DNA of 64,000 bases from Bacillota bacterium (GCA_009784375.1 WRBV01000003.1:124001-188000), one strand, 5' to 3'; positions 8,820 to 18,133 are shown, counted from the first letter of the stretch. Made by a program: numbers and translations. Notes: generated by a model from the letters alone, not told the origin.

Positions 8820-10490
8820 ATGGCTAAGAATTTAAAAATAGTCTTCCTTGGCGGTATCGGGGAGATTGGAAAAAACATGACCGCTTTTGAATACGGTGAT
8901 GACATTATCGTTGTTGATGCGGGACTTGGATTCCCAGATGATACTATGCCTGGGATTGACCTTGTTGTGCAGGACGTTACATGGTTAATTCGTAACAAAG
9001 ATCGTGTTAAAGGTTATGTCATAACACATGGTCACGAGGACCACATTGGTGCATTACCATATGTTTTAAACGATGTTCCAGCAACAATTTACGGAAGTAG
9101 ATTAACACTTGCGTTAATTGACAATAAGCTACGCGAACATCCAGGTATAAAAGTAAAAGCAGTAAGTGTCAAAGCACGTAGTGTAGTGAAAATTGGTGAA
9201 TTTCAAGTTGAATTTGTGCATGTTAATCACTCGGTTGCTGGATGTTTTGCACTTGCAATTACCACACCAGTTGGAGTTGTATTTCATAGTGGTGATTTCA
9301 AAATTGACTTTACACCAGTCGATGGTCAAGTTATCGACCTTACACGAATTGGCGAGATTGGTAAAAAGGGCGTTGCACTCTTGATGTGTGAGAGTACAAG
9401 TGTTGAAAGAAAAGGGTTCTCACTTTCCGAGACCGTTGTTGGTGAGCGAATTGGTGAAATTTTTGACAGAAACAAGGATAAACGAATTTTCGTTGCGACC
9501 TTTTCAAGTAATGTTCACAGAATCCAACAATTGCTTGACATTGCTGAACGCAATGGAAGAAAAGTGGCATTCAGCGGACGCAGCATGATTAACGTAACCG
9601 ACACCGCAATGAAAATCGGCGAGATGCGTGTTACAAACAAGAGCATGATAATCGATATTGCTAATGTGCCAAATTATAAAGAAAACGAAGTTGTTGTAAT
9701 CCTTACTGGGTCTCAGGGCGAGCCTAATTCGGCACTTTTACGCATGAGTACAGGCGAATTTAACAAAATTCATCTTGGACCAAATGACACGGTTATCCTG
9801 TCATCAAGCCCAATTCCTGGTAATGAAAAAAGTGTTAACAATGTTGTCAATAATCTTATCAAGCGTGGTGTAAATGTTGTTTACGAAAGCCTTGCCGAGG
9901 TTCACGCATCAGGACACGCATGCGAAGATGAATTGAAGATCATTCATTCTCTTATCAAACCGCATTTCTTTATCCCCGTACATGGTGAGCATAAACACTT
10001 GAAAAAGCATGCTGACCTTGCTATGCGTCTTGGAATGAACAAAAGAAATATCGCTATCCCAGAAGTTGGTGATATGTGGGAGTTATCATCTACAACGTTG
10101 AAAAAAATTGCTACTGTGCCAAGTGGTGCTCGACTCATCGATGGAAAGGGCAGCGGTACAAGTGACAGTAACGTTATCAGAGACAGAATGACATTATCCG
10201 AAGAAGGGATTTGTGTAATAGGAATTGGATTTAACAAAGTTACTGGAGCGATTATAAGCGGACCAGACATAATGACCAAGGGACTTGTCTATATGGAAGA
10301 AATGGAAGAAGTTATTCCAGAAGTCAAAGCAGTAGTAATCGAAACACTTGAAAAAAATGGAATCAAGATGGATGATTTAACATCGGTCAGAAATATTATC
10401 CGTCGCGACGTACAAGGATATTTCTTTGCAAAGAAAAAGCGTCGCCCAATGGTTGTTACCATGATACAGATGATGTGTGAAACTTGCTAA
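8820..10490 (+). CDS. rnj: Ribonuclease J
   Basis: A 556-aa metallo-beta-lactamase/beta-CASP ribonuclease, the main 5'-3' exo- and endonuclease for mRNA decay and rRNA maturation in Bacillota. The zinc site is THGHEDHIGALP (about residues 73-84). Also visible are HSGDFKID, the beta-CASP motif with TGSQGEP, and HASGHA and PVHGEHKH. ATG at 8820 is preferred to ATG at 8814 because AAGGAG (8808-8813) then has 6-nt spacing. This is the only RNase J in the window, so I cannot say whether it is J1 or J2. Confidence 0.96.
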   Translation: MAKNLKIVFLGGIGEIGKNMTAFEYGDDIIVVDAGLGFPDDTMPGIDLVVQDVTWLIRNKDRVKGYVITHGHEDHIGALPYVLNDVPATIYGSRLTLALIDNKLREHPGIKVKAVSVKARSVVKIGEFQVEFVHVNHSVAGCFALAITTPVGVVFHSGDFKIDFTPVDGQVIDLTRIGEIGKKGVALLMCESTSVERKGFSLSETVVGERIGEIFDRNKDKRIFVATFSSNVHRIQQLLDIAERNGRKVAFSGRSMINVTDTAMKIGEMRVTNKSMIIDIANVPNYKENEVVVILTGSQGEPNSALLRMSTGEFNKIHLGPNDTVILSSSPIPGNEKSVNNVVNNLIKRGVNVVYESLAEVHASGHACEDELKIIHSLIKPHFFIPVHGEHKHLKKHADLAMRLGMNKRNIAIPEVGDMWELSSTTLKKIATVPSGARLIDGKGSGTSDSNVIRDRMTLSEEGICVIGIGFNKVTGAIISGPDIMTKGLVYMEEMEEVIPEVKAVVIETLEKNGIKMDDLTSVRNIIRRDVQGYFFAKKKRRPMVVTMIQMMCETC

Positions 10491-10523
10491 AAAATGCGAC
10501 GGTTTGCGTTATTGGGGTTTTAA

Positions 10524-11069
10524 ATGGAAAGAAATGCATTGATTAAATGGCTGGCGATTATTCTCTCGGTTTTTACTGCTGTTCTTGTTATTGATCTTGT
10601 GACAAAACATGTTTTTTATTACATGTTCGATACTACAATAATTCCTGGGGTTATATCTATACAATTCGCACGGAATTTTGGAATTGCATTTGGTTGGTTT
10701 CAAGAGGCGGGTTGGGTACTTGCGGTCATTAGTGCGGTTTTAATTGCACTTGCGGTAACATGGTTTGTTCTTGCTAAACTTGGAAAAATTAAAACGCACA
10801 AACAAAGTATGGTGTTTGACATTGGAATGGCTTTCTTTATTGGTGGTGCGGTTGGTAATCTTGTCGATAGAATCTTTTTTGGTTATGTACGTGATTTTAT
10901 TAGATTTGATTTTGTTAATTTTCCAATCTTTAACTTTGCGGACATATTCATTAATGTCGGTTTGATTTTGTTGATAATTTATATTTTTAAAACTATGAGT
11001 ACTCGTGATATAATTAAGAAAGATGGAAAAACAGACAATCAAAGTGAAAACCTCGGGGAACAGGCTTGA
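10524..11069 (+). CDS. lspA: Lipoprotein signal peptidase II
   Basis: A 181-aa membrane aspartic protease with four transmembrane segments, which cleaves signal peptides from diacylglyceryl prolipoproteins. The conserved motifs FARNFGIAFG, GGAVGNLVDRIFFG and FNFADIFIN carry the two catalytic Asp residues. A weak GGGG ribosome site precedes ATG. It overlaps rluD by 47 bp at its 3' end, so the two are in one operon. The last 25 residues are hydrophilic and unlike the family core. Confidence 0.95.
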   Translation: MERNALIKWLAIILSVFTAVLVIDLVTKHVFYYMFDTTIIPGVISIQFARNFGIAFGWFQEAGWVLAVISAVLIALAVTWFVLAKLGKIKTHKQSMVFDIGMAFFIGGAVGNLVDRIFFGYVRDFIRFDFVNFPIFNFADIFINVGLILLIIYIFKTMSTRDIIKKDGKTDNQSENLGEQA

Positions 11070-11943
11070 TACCTATCTTGTACGCCACTTCGAAGGTGCA
11101 CATACCCGAAGTCAAATAATTAATTCAATCAAAGGTGGGCGTACTACGGTTAATGGTGCTGTTGTAAAGGCTGGGAACATTTTAAAGAAAGGTGATTTAA
11201 TAGATTTCGAAATAAGAACGACCGATCTGCCTGCCGAGCCCGAGGACATTGAACTTGATATTGTATTCGAAGACGACCATATTATGGTTTTAAATAAACC
11301 ACGTGGAATGGTAGTACATCCAGGTGCAGGTATCCGTAGCGGAACACTTTTAAATGCTTTACTTTTTAAAATGCAATCGTATAAGAGCAATTCTTTGCCC
11401 GAGCGTGCTGGGCTTGTACATCGATTGGATAAAAATACTGCGGGACTTATTCTTGTTGCCAAGACGGCAAAATCCCAAGAAATACTTGGAAAAATGTTTG
11501 AAGCACATAATGTTAAAAGGACTTATTTTGGACTTTTAGAAGGAAAGCTTGAAGGCAGCGGTATAATCGACAAACATATAATGCGTGACCCCAAATATAG
11601 AACAAGATACACAACAACGGATAACCCACGTGCTGGAAGACGAGCAATCACACATTACCAAGGACTTGGTAATTATAAATATGGCGGCATTCCCGTTTCC
11701 TTTGTGAGATTTAATCTTGAGACTGGACGTACTCATCAAATTCGAGTTCACGCAAAGAGTATCGGAAGACCACTAATCGGCGACCCAGAATACAATCACA
11801 AAAGCACAATCAAGTTTAATGGTCAATTACTTGAGAGTGTCGAGCTAGAGTTCTTGCATCCAATTACAAATAAAGTGATGAATTTTTCTGTCCAACCAAG
11901 TATAGAATTCATGCAAATCAAGAATAAATTAACATCAATCTAA
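11023..11943 (+). CDS. rluD: RluD-family 23S rRNA pseudouridine synthase
   Basis: A 306-aa protein with an N-terminal S4 RNA-binding domain (SGNRLDTYLVRHFEG... about residues 10-70) and an RsuA/RluD catalytic domain. The active-site Asp is in HRLDKNTAGLIL, and the conserved LETGRTHQIRVH is present. It isomerises specific uridines in large-subunit rRNA. It starts inside lspA (47-bp overlap), the classic lspA-rluD arrangement in Bacillota. The exact target uridines cannot be told from the sequence. Confidence 0.93.
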   Translation: MEKQTIKVKTSGNRLDTYLVRHFEGAHTRSQIINSIKGGRTTVNGAVVKAGNILKKGDLIDFEIRTTDLPAEPEDIELDIVFEDDHIMVLNKPRGMVVHPGAGIRSGTLLNALLFKMQSYKSNSLPERAGLVHRLDKNTAGLILVAKTAKSQEILGKMFEAHNVKRTYFGLLEGKLEGSGIIDKHIMRDPKYRTRYTTTDNPRAGRRAITHYQGLGNYKYGGIPVSFVRFNLETGRTHQIRVHAKSIGRPLIGDPEYNHKSTIKFNGQLLESVELEFLHPITNKVMNFSVQPSIEFMQIKNKLTSI

Positions 11944-12003
11944 ATCATTTGACACGAATATTTATTTAACGTAGACTTATACTATCTAAAAGGAGGGGAG
12001 AAT

Positions 12004-12300
12004 ATGTCTAAATCATCAAGCGGGAGAGGAAGGGGTTCTGCGCTACTTAACTTGCTTTCATTCATTGCGGTAGTTTTCGTAGGTATCGCTCTTTTAATTT
12101 CTTTGATATTTAACTGGGCAGGCGGATCTGAGAGCGTTTCTGGTGCATTCAGTACAATCGCATCTGTACTTGCACTTATCGTAGTTGGTTTCTATTCATT
12201 TATCTATGTTCGTGCAAGAAGAAATCTTGTTATGTGGATATTCTGGGTAGTTGCTGTTGTGCTTATTGTTCTTTACTACGGTTTTGCTGCATTCGGTTAA
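12004..12300 (+). CDS. Small membrane protein, three predicted helices
   Basis: A 98-aa protein of unknown function with a very strong ribosome site (AAAGGAGGGGAG, 6 nt). A short Ser/Gly/Arg-rich cytoplasmic start (residues 1-14) is followed by three hydrophobic segments at about 15-38, 47-66 and 74-97. It stands alone, ahead of a terminator at 12316. The strong ribosome site and lone unit suggest good expression. I do not recognise a family. Confidence 0.75.
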   Translation: MSKSSSGRGRGSALLNLLSFIAVVFVGIALLISLIFNWAGGSESVSGAFSTIASVLALIVVGFYSFIYVRARRNLVMWIFWVVAVVLIVLYYGFAAFG

Positions 12301-12315
12301 TAGGAACTTATCAAC

Positions 12316-12343
12316 AAAAAAACGCATCATTGGATGCGTTTTT
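12316..12343 (+). terminator. Rho-independent terminator
   Basis: AAAAAACGCATC pairs with GATGCGTTTTT around a short loop, followed by T-rich sequence. Confidence 0.9.
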
Positions 12344-12356
12344 GTTTGTTAATGCT

Positions 12357-12385
12357 TTGACAATAAAGCTGTCGTGTGTGATACT
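12357..12385 (+). promoter_or_regulatory. Promoter with a very short leader
   Basis: TTGACA (12357-12362), 17 bp, GATACT (12380-12385), then 10 nt to ATG at 12396. The expected leader is about 4 nt. Confidence 0.7.
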
Positions 12386-12395
12386 TATCTAGCTC

Positions 12396-12830
12396 ATGAA
12401 AAAAGAAAACAAGTTCCTAGGTATATTACGTAGAGTATGGCGACAAGTTAACTCTACACGCCTAAGGCAGGTTTTCTTTTTTTCGTTAGTATTTCTGGTG
12501 TTTCTGCTTTTAATTAATATTGCACTCCAGCAACATGTTATTTTCATTATATCAACATTTTTTGGAGCAATTGCCGTACTCGCATCTTTGTTCCAGACTC
12601 TTCAAAACAAAGCTTTGTTTAACAGGGAAATAAGTAAATTAAGAAGCGAATATTTGATCGAGAGAGGTTCAGGTTCTGCTGAGCATGATTTAAATCCAAG
12701 AAATAAAAATCCTTTTTCCGAAAGAGAACAGGAATTTATTAATAAACGACTTCGTAAATATAACATTAATATTTTGATTCATATTGTTTTTATTATTTTG
12801 CTTGGTGTGCTATTATTTCAGTTAGTATAA
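12396..12830 (+). CDS. Membrane protein of unknown function
   Basis: A 144-aa protein with two adjacent membrane segments at about residues 26-68, a basic/charged middle (residues 80-120, NRKISKLRSEY-like with many Arg, Lys and Glu), and one C-terminal helix (about 124-143). The N terminus is strongly basic (KKENKFLGILRRVWRQ), consistent with a cytoplasmic start. Its promoter lies almost on the start codon. It ends 45 nt before the trigger factor gene, which has its own ribosome site. Confidence 0.7.
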   Translation: MKKENKFLGILRRVWRQVNSTRLRQVFFFSLVFLVFLLLINIALQQHVIFIISTFFGAIAVLASLFQTLQNKALFNREISKLRSEYLIERGSGSAEHDLNPRNKNPFSEREQEFINKRLRKYNINILIHIVFIILLGVLLFQLV

Positions 12831-12875
12831 CTCGGACTAAAATTACCCGAGTAGCGAATCTTAAAAGGAGTATTT

Positions 12876-14150
12876 ATGAAATACACAATTGAAAAGGGTG
12901 CAGAATCCCTTGAAATCAAAATGGCATTTACCAAAGAAGAGTGGAGTGATGCCATTGACAAGGCATATAAAAAGAACTCGGGCAAATTCAAAGTTCCAGG
13001 CTTTCGAAGTGGAAAAGTCCCACGCAAGGTAATCGAGAACACATACGGTGAACATATATTTCACGAGGATGGTGTAAGTGAGGCTTTCTTGCCTGCTTAT
13101 AATACTGTTCTTGCTGAAAACCCAAATGTCGAGCCGACTGACTATCCGACAATTGACTTCAAGTATCTTGATGAAGGTATAGAGATTACAGCAACTGTTG
13201 ATGTACTGCCTGAGTTTAAACTTGGCAAGTACACAGGGCTTGAAATCAAGCGTATGGATGTTAAAATTGATGAGAAGAATGTTGACGAGTACCTAGAAAA
13301 ATTACGTGCAAGTCGTGCAAGACAAGTCGAAGCAAAGCCTGGACACAAAATTGCAAACGGTGATATTGCAATAATAGATTTTGTGGGCTCAGTTGATGGC
13401 ATTGAATTCCCAGGCGGGAAAGGTGAAAATTACGAACTTGAGATTGGAAGTAATTCGTTTATCGACACATTTGAAACACAACTTGTCGGTTCAAAAGTCG
13501 ATGATGTTATTAACGTTAATGTAACTTTTCCAAAACAATATCATGCGACTGATCTTGCTGGGAAACCTGCGTTATTTGTTGTGACTGTCAAAAAAATCAT
13601 GCAAAAAGAATTGCCCGAGTTAAATGATGACTTTGCAAAAGATTTGAGTGAATTTGCAACAATGAAAGAATTTCGTGCGGACGCAAAAGCAAGAATTGAA
13701 AAACAAGCAGAAGCCGAAGTAAAACAAGAAAACGAGCAACGACTTGTAAATAAAATTGTTGAACAAACAAAAATCGAGCTTCCACAAAAAATGATTGAAA
13801 GACAACTTGACCATATGATGTATATGATGGAATCACGCCTTGGACAACAGGGTGCTACACTTGAAATGTATGCTCAGTATACAGGAACAACGGTAGACGC
13901 AATGCGTGAAGCACAAAGAAAAGAGGCAGAGAATGTTATTAAAACAAGACTTGTAATTGATGAAATTGTTAAAAAGGAAAGTCTTGCTGTAACAGAGGAA
14001 GAAATTGATGCTGAGATTGATAAATTAGTCGAAGCAACGGGCGGAAAGAAGAGTGGGTTCAACACAAAAGATAGACGTAACTATATAAAAAATGACATGA
14101 TGTATTCAAAGGTTTTAAAATTCTTGGAAGAAAAGAATAAATTTGTTTAA
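12876..14150 (+). CDS. tig: Trigger factor (ribosome-bound chaperone, peptidyl-prolyl isomerase)
   Basis: A 424-aa trigger factor of normal length. The ribosome-docking signature is FKVPGFRSGKVPRKVIE (about residues 42-58). The central FKBP-type isomerase domain is at about 150-240 (NGDIAIIDFVGSVDGIEFPGGKGENY), and the helical C-terminal arms follow. The ribosome site AAAGGAG is good. The order tig-clpP-clpX is conserved in many bacteria, linking nascent-chain folding with proteolysis. Here a possible minus-strand gene lies between tig and clpP. Confidence 0.97.
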   Translation: MKYTIEKGAESLEIKMAFTKEEWSDAIDKAYKKNSGKFKVPGFRSGKVPRKVIENTYGEHIFHEDGVSEAFLPAYNTVLAENPNVEPTDYPTIDFKYLDEGIEITATVDVLPEFKLGKYTGLEIKRMDVKIDEKNVDEYLEKLRASRARQVEAKPGHKIANGDIAIIDFVGSVDGIEFPGGKGENYELEIGSNSFIDTFETQLVGSKVDDVINVNVTFPKQYHATDLAGKPALFVVTVKKIMQKELPELNDDFAKDLSEFATMKEFRADAKARIEKQAEAEVKQENEQRLVNKIVEQTKIELPQKMIERQLDHMMYMMESRLGQQGATLEMYAQYTGTTVDAMREAQRKEAENVIKTRLVIDEIVKKESLAVTEEEIDAEIDKLVEATGGKKSGFNTKDRRNYIKNDMMYSKVLKFLEEKNKFV

Positions 14151-14500
14151 TCTTCTTTTAATTTAAATTTACCCATAGCATCAAGACATTGCACGGAAGA
14201 TGCCACACCAAGGGCTATTTGCCCAAGACCTGCACTTGTTGATGCTTCTGAATTAATAATTGTTGCAATACCCATCGTTGCCGGCAACATATTGGCAACA
14301 AGAACAAAAGTTGCTAGTTTCTTTTTTGTATTGGTCGAAATTATATTTTCCGCGGCAAGTGTGTTTATTGTTGTCGACGATGCAATATTAAACAAACCAA
14401 TCCCTGTGGCTGTTAATCCTGTTTCGCTTATTATTCCATGGATTCCCGCAAACATTGTCAATGCATTGGCACTCAAAACACACTTTGTCTTTTTTGTCAT
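14147..14500 (-). CDS. Possible small hydrophobic protein
   Basis: A 117-aa minus-strand frame with three hydrophobic stretches rich in Ala, Thr, Ile and Gly and a charged tail (GKFKLKED). Its end overlaps the tig stop by 4 nt. I see no clear ribosome site, and one short alternative frame lies on the other strand. No family is recognised. The 470-bp gap between tig and clpP otherwise holds only the clpP promoter region, which makes a real gene plausible but unproven. Confidence 0.45.
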   Translation of the reverse strand: MTKKTKCVLSANALTMFAGIHGIISETGLTATGIGLFNIASSTTINTLAAENIISTNTKKKLATFVLVANMLPATMGIATIINSEASTSAGLGQIALGVASSVQCLDAMGKFKLKED

Positions 14501-14554
14501 GGTAATGTATATGCCTGCATAAAAGTTTAGTTACTTTTGACAAAGATTTTATGC

Positions 14555-14580
14555 TAGATTTATTAAATCTATGATATAAT
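14555..14580 (+). promoter_or_regulatory. clpP promoter region with an operator-like palindrome
   Basis: A perfect inverted repeat TAGATTT-ATT-AAATCTA (14555-14571) sits just upstream of a consensus TATAAT (14575-14580), where the -35/spacer of the clpP promoter would be. TTGACA at 14537 is too far from this -10 box for a standard promoter. The position fits a repressor site. Confidence 0.5.
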
Positions 14581-14618
14581 ATTGGATATGAACTTTTTAA
14601 AGTTAAGGAGGATTTAAC

Positions 14619-15197
14619 ATGCTTGTACCAATGGTTGTTGACCAAACTGGTCATGGGGAGAGAAGTTACGATATTTTTTCAAGACTTCTTGAAGACAGAG
14701 TAGTTTTTTTAAATGGTGAAGTAAATTCACAAAGTGCGAACTTGGTTATTGCGCAACTTATATTTTTGGAGGCAAAAGACCCAACAAAGGACATAAGCCT
14801 TTATATTAATTCACCAGGTGGTTCAGTAAGCGATGGGCTTGCAATTTTTGATACCATGAATTATATCAAGTGTGATGTGTCAACAATATGTGTAGGAATG
14901 GCGGCAAGTATGGGTGCGTTCTTGCTTGCGGCGGGTGCACCTGGTAAGCGTTATGCTTTACCAAACAGCGAAGTCATGATTCACCAGCCATTGGGTGGCG
15001 CGCGCGGGCAGGCTACGGATATTGCTATTCAAGCCGAGCATATACTTAAATTAAAGAAGAAGTTAACCGAGATTCTTGCCGAGAATACTGGACAACCGCT
15101 TGAAAAGGTTGCCGCCGACTGTGAACGTGATTATTACATGGGCGCAAAGGAAGCACAAAAATACGGCATAATAGACAAGGTGTTTTCAAAAAGATAG
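14619..15197 (+). CDS. clpP: ATP-dependent Clp protease proteolytic subunit ClpP
   Basis: A 192-aa serine protease subunit of normal length. The catalytic triad is in [14 protein letters not shown] (Ser), MIHQPLGG (His) and the downstream [11 protein letters not shown] region (Asp). The N-terminal [19 protein letters not shown] is typical. The ribosome site is a full AAGGAGG. ClpP forms tetradecameric barrels that degrade proteins fed by ClpX, whose gene follows after 30 nt in the same operon. Confidence 0.98.
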   Translation: MLVPMVVDQTGHGERSYDIFSRLLEDRVVFLNGEVNSQSANLVIAQLIFLEAKDPTKDISLYINSPGGSVSDGLAIFDTMNYIKCDVSTICVGMAASMGAFLLAAGAPGKRYALPNSEVMIHQPLGGARGQATDIAIQAEHILKLKKKLTEILAENTGQPLEKVAADCERDYYMGAKEAQKYGIIDKVFSKR

Positions 15198-15227
15198 AAA
15201 AGACTATAAGCATAAAAGGTAGATGAT

Positions 15228-16559
15228 ATGATTTCTAATAGATGTTCGTTTTGTGGAAGAGGTGAAAACGAAGTTAAACAAATGATTAAAAGTCCAGACG
15301 GTCGGACATATATTTGCGATGTTTGTGTAATCACAGGGGGCGAGATCGTAAAACGTGACAGGCGTAATTCAAGTTCCGAACCCGAACAACTTGATTTGCC
15401 GACTCCTTCACAAATCAAAGCAAAATTGGATGAATATATAATTGGACAATCTGATGCAAAAAAGGTATTGGCGGTTGCGGTATATAACCATTATAAACGT
15501 GTAAATTTTAATACAAAGAACGCACAGGAACTCCGACTTGGTACTAAGAAAAGTAAAGCCGAGGAAAGTGCAGAAATAGAACTTGAAAAAAGTAATATTC
15601 TTATGATTGGACCGACTGGTTGCGGAAAGACTTTGCTTGCACGAACACTTGCGAAAATTTTGGATGTTCCATTTGCAGTTGCCGATGCTACTGCATTGAC
15701 CGAAGCGGGTTATGTTGGTGAAGATGTCGAAAACATATTGTTAAAGTTAATTCAAGCGGCAGATTACGATATAACACGTGCCGAGCGTGGAATTATCTAT
15801 ATTGATGAAATTGACAAGATTGCAAAAAAAGGTGAGAACCGCTCGATCACACGAGATGTATCGGGCGAGGGTGTTCAACAAGCATTGTTGAAAATTATCG
15901 AGGGGACTGTTGCCAATGTGCCTCCACAAGGCGGACGCAAACATCCTAACCAGGAATATATTCAAATTAACACAAGCAATATTTTATTTGTTCTTGGTGG
16001 TGCATTTGTTGGGCTTGAGAAAATTGTCTCGGCTCGAATTGGTGGTACAAGTCTCGGGTTTGGTGCAAATATCAAACCACCTATTACCGAGAGTAGTGAA
16101 ATTTCAAATATAAAAGATGTCAACCCAGTAGACCTTGTGAAATTTGGTCTTATCCCTGAATTTGTTGGACGTGTACCAATCTTGGTCGGATTACAAGCTC
16201 ATGACAGGGAAGCACTTGTTAAAATCCTTACGTTGCCAAGAAATGCACTTATCAAGCAATACAAAAAAATGTTTGCAATAGATGATGTCGAGCTTGATGT
16301 GTCTGATGATGCAATTGAACGCATTGCAGACATGGCGAACGAATTGAAAACGGGTGCACGTGCGCTTCGAACAATTATGGAAGATTGTATGCTTGATATA
16401 ATGTACGAGGCTCCAAGTAAAAAGAACGTAGGTAAAATCATGATATCAAAGGAAGTCATAGATAAAAAAGCAAAACCAGTTTACGAGATAATAGAAAAAC
16501 CAGAAGCCAAGCAAGACGATGAACCAGAACCCGAAACAAAGAAAAAAAGTGCGAGTTAG
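15228..16559 (+). CDS. clpX: ATP-dependent Clp protease ATP-binding subunit ClpX
   Basis: A 443-aa AAA+ unfoldase. The N-terminal four-Cys zinc domain is visible (CSFCGRG ... CDVCV, residues 5-36). Walker A is [11 protein letters not shown] and Walker B is [11 protein letters not shown]. The pore and sensor motifs ([19 protein letters not shown]-like KHPNQEY) and the C-terminal [11 protein letters not shown] are in place. The last 30 residues are Glu/Lys/Pro-rich. A terminator overlaps its stop codon. Confidence 0.98.
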   Translation: MISNRCSFCGRGENEVKQMIKSPDGRTYICDVCVITGGEIVKRDRRNSSSEPEQLDLPTPSQIKAKLDEYIIGQSDAKKVLAVAVYNHYKRVNFNTKNAQELRLGTKKSKAEESAEIELEKSNILMIGPTGCGKTLLARTLAKILDVPFAVADATALTEAGYVGEDVENILLKLIQAADYDITRAERGIIYIDEIDKIAKKGENRSITRDVSGEGVQQALLKIIEGTVANVPPQGGRKHPNQEYIQINTSNILFVLGGAFVGLEKIVSARIGGTSLGFGANIKPPITESSEISNIKDVNPVDLVKFGLIPEFVGRVPILVGLQAHDREALVKILTLPRNALIKQYKKMFAIDDVELDVSDDAIERIADMANELKTGARALRTIMEDCMLDIMYEAPSKKNVGKIMISKEVIDKKAKPVYEIIEKPEAKQDDEPEPETKKKSAS

Positions 16560-16573
16560 TCGCACTTTTCTTT
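16543..16573 (+). terminator. Rho-independent terminator overlapping the clpX stop
   Basis: AAAGTGCGA pairs with TCGCACTTT around the stop codon region, followed by T-rich sequence. Confidence 0.85.
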
Positions 16574-16614
16574 CACGACCTAGGAATTTAAATTCGCCTT
16601 TTATGACTTGGTTA

Positions 16615-16854
16615 TCACAAAACTTCTATTTCGTCTCTTAAGCCTTGGATATCTTGAACATTCGAAAATTGTGGAATGCCTTTTTCTGCATATGTTTGCA
16701 TGACTTTATTTGCCGCATCCAATGCAGACAAGAACGCATTATAATTTGCCGCACTTTCGGCATCTGCGTTTGTGTGATGGGCTTGACATAATTTCTTGGC
16801 ATGATTGATAATTGCTTCGGGTGTAATGCCTGCAAGTTGACTATATTTTTCCAT
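16615..16854 (-). CDS. Small soluble protein of unknown function
   Basis: A 79-aa, mostly helical hydrophilic protein with no membrane segment. Its composition (many Ala, Asn, Gln, Glu) looks like real coding sequence. It has no ribosome site. CATAAA lies 7 nt before the ATG with TTAGCA 16 bp further up, so a leaderless start is likely. This -35 overlaps that of the divergent engB gene. No family is recognised. Confidence 0.6.
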   Translation of the reverse strand: MEKYSQLAGITPEAIINHAKKLCQAHHTNADAESAANYNAFLSALDAANKVMQTYAEKGIPQFSNVQDIQGLRDEIEVL

Positions 16855-16882
16855 AAGAATATTTATGATTTCATTTTTAAAT

Positions 16883-16911
16883 TTGCTAATGCATCACTTT
16901 TTGTGTAAAAT
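16883..16911 (+). promoter_or_regulatory. engB promoter, leaderless
   Basis: TTGCTA (16883-16888), 17 bp, TAAAAT (16906-16911). The first ATG (16912) abuts the -10 box and would be outside the mRNA. The second ATG (16918) lies at the expected first base of the transcript. Confidence 0.7.
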
Positions 16912-16917
16912 ATGATT

Positions 16918-17538
16918 ATGATTAAATCCGCAAAATTTGTGAAAAGTTGTCCGACCATTGAACATATTAGTGATATCCCAGAATTACCGCAGATAGCCTT
17001 TGTAGGGCGCAGCAACGTCGGTAAATCCAGCCTTTTAAATATGCTTGTAAATCAGAAAAAGCTTGCCGTGACGTCACAGACGCCTGGGCGGACGCGATTG
17101 ATTAACTTTTTTGAGGTTAAGTTCTCACGTGAAAAAGGTGTTGATGAAGATATTCACTTTGTCGATTTACCAGGTTATGGTTTTGCGGCGGCATCAAAGT
17201 CCATGAAATATGGCTGGGGCGAGAATATTACCGAATACCTTGTAAAATCGCAACAACTTGAATTGGTGTTTATACTTTTAGATATTCGTCATTTGCCAAG
17301 CGAACTTGACCTTGCTATGTTGCATTTTCTGCAAAGCCATGGAATTCCGTTTTCTATTCTTGCTACAAAGGTCGACAAGATTTCACGTTCTGAATCATTA
17401 AATCTTCGCAGAAAACTTGCAAATTCAATAGGAGTAGGTGAACGTGACATTATAATGACAAGTTCAAAAGGAACCCAAGGAAGAGTAGAAGTTTTTGCAA
17501 GAATTCAAATTGCGATTAATACAGAAGCCGCGGAGTAA
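16918..17538 (+). CDS. engB: Ribosome biogenesis GTPase YsxC/EngB
   Basis: A 206-aa TRAFAC GTPase needed for 50S subunit assembly. G1 is GRSNVGKSSLL, G2 is the TSQTPGRTR region, G3 is DLPGYG, and G4 is TKVDK. I start at 16918 (MIKSAKF) rather than 16912 because the promoter places transcription start exactly there; MIMIKSAKF would need a longer mRNA. In many Bacillota engB follows clpX or lon, as it nearly does here, separated by a minus-strand gene. Confidence 0.95.
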   Translation: MIKSAKFVKSCPTIEHISDIPELPQIAFVGRSNVGKSSLLNMLVNQKKLAVTSQTPGRTRLINFFEVKFSREKGVDEDIHFVDLPGYGFAAASKSMKYGWGENITEYLVKSQQLELVFILLDIRHLPSELDLAMLHFLQSHGIPFSILATKVDKISRSESLNLRRKLANSIGVGERDIIMTSSKGTQGRVEVFARIQIAINTEAAE

Positions 17539-17621
17539 GCAGACCTAAAGCAATTTATCACGTTTACTAACTAGTGAAAAAATTTATATTTTTCTCATTA
17601 AACACTTAACATGAAACGTAC

Positions 17622-17647
17622 AAAAAAAAGCCCTTTCGGGTTTTTTT
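17622..17647. terminator. Bidirectional terminator between engB and tRNA-His
   Basis: An A run, GCCC-TTTC-GGGT, then a T run. It serves engB on the + strand and tRNA-His on the - strand. Confidence 0.85.
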
Positions 17648-17650
17648 GAA

Positions 17651-17728
17651 TGGGGTGGACAATGGGGATCGAACCCACGACCTCAGGAACCACAACCCTG
17701 CGCTCTAACCAACTGAGCTATGTCCACC
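17651..17728 (-). tRNA. tRNA-His (GTG)
   Basis: A cloverleaf on the minus strand with acceptor GTGGACA/TGTCCAC, anticodon loop TTGTGGT (GTG) and encoded CCA. An extra G precedes position 1, as required for tRNA-His. A TTGACA / 18 bp / TATAAT promoter lies upstream on the minus strand. Confidence 0.97.
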
Positions 17729-17853
17729 ACGATACATATATTATATGGAAAATATATCACCCTTGTCAAGTATTTATGGTGTTAATCTTAGTGCAAAAAA
17801 GTACTTGTAATTTGTTGAATTATGTTGTATATTATTTGGTATCAACATTACAT

Positions 17854-17929
17854 GACTCATTAGCTCAGTTGGTAGAGCACCTCACTTTTAATGAGGGTGT
17901 CCCAGGTTCGAGTCCTGGATGAGTCACCA
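17854..17929 (+). tRNA. tRNA-Lys (TTT)
   Basis: Acceptor GACTCAT/ATGAGTC, anticodon loop CTTTTAA (TTT), T loop TTCGAGT, and encoded CCA. A promoter TTGTAA / 17 bp / TATATT precedes it. Confidence 0.97.
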
Positions 17930-17942
17930 GATTTATCTGCGA

Positions 17943-17968
17943 AAGAGTTTTCGGACTCTTTTTTTTCT
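17943..17968 (+). terminator. Rho-independent terminator after tRNA-Lys
   Basis: AAGAGT-TTTCGG-ACTCTT followed by eight or more T. Confidence 0.9.
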
Positions 17969-17997
17969 TGACAAATCGTACTTGAATGGAATATAAT
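17968..17997 (+). promoter_or_regulatory. Promoter of a short leader transcript
   Basis: TTGACA (17968-17973), 18 bp, TATAAT (17992-17997). Transcription should start at about 18004, 4 nt before the ATG of a 30-codon frame. Confidence 0.7.
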
Positions 17998-18007
17998 TAC
18001 GGTAGAC

Positions 18008-18100
18008 ATGAACTATATAAAAAAGTTGACAGCATTACATCATCATCACGTGGGATTGCCATGTGATGTATTTGGTGTGGTTATGACTTTGCATAGATAA
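18008..18100 (+). CDS. Possible 30-aa leader peptide with four consecutive His
   Basis: A 30-codon frame just downstream of a consensus promoter, with no ribosome site. It encodes LTALHHHHVGLPC-like sequence, and the His codons overlap a strong hairpin (CATCACGTGG / CCATGTGATG, 18042-18068). A terminator follows at 18134. A short peptide, a hairpin over its key codons and a terminator make an attenuation layout. The same RNA could instead be a small noncoding RNA. No his gene lies downstream in the window. Confidence 0.4.
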   Translation: MNYIKKLTALHHHHVGLPCDVFGVVMTLHR

Positions 18101-18133
18101 ATTAATCGACACTTTTATTAAATAAATCATATG

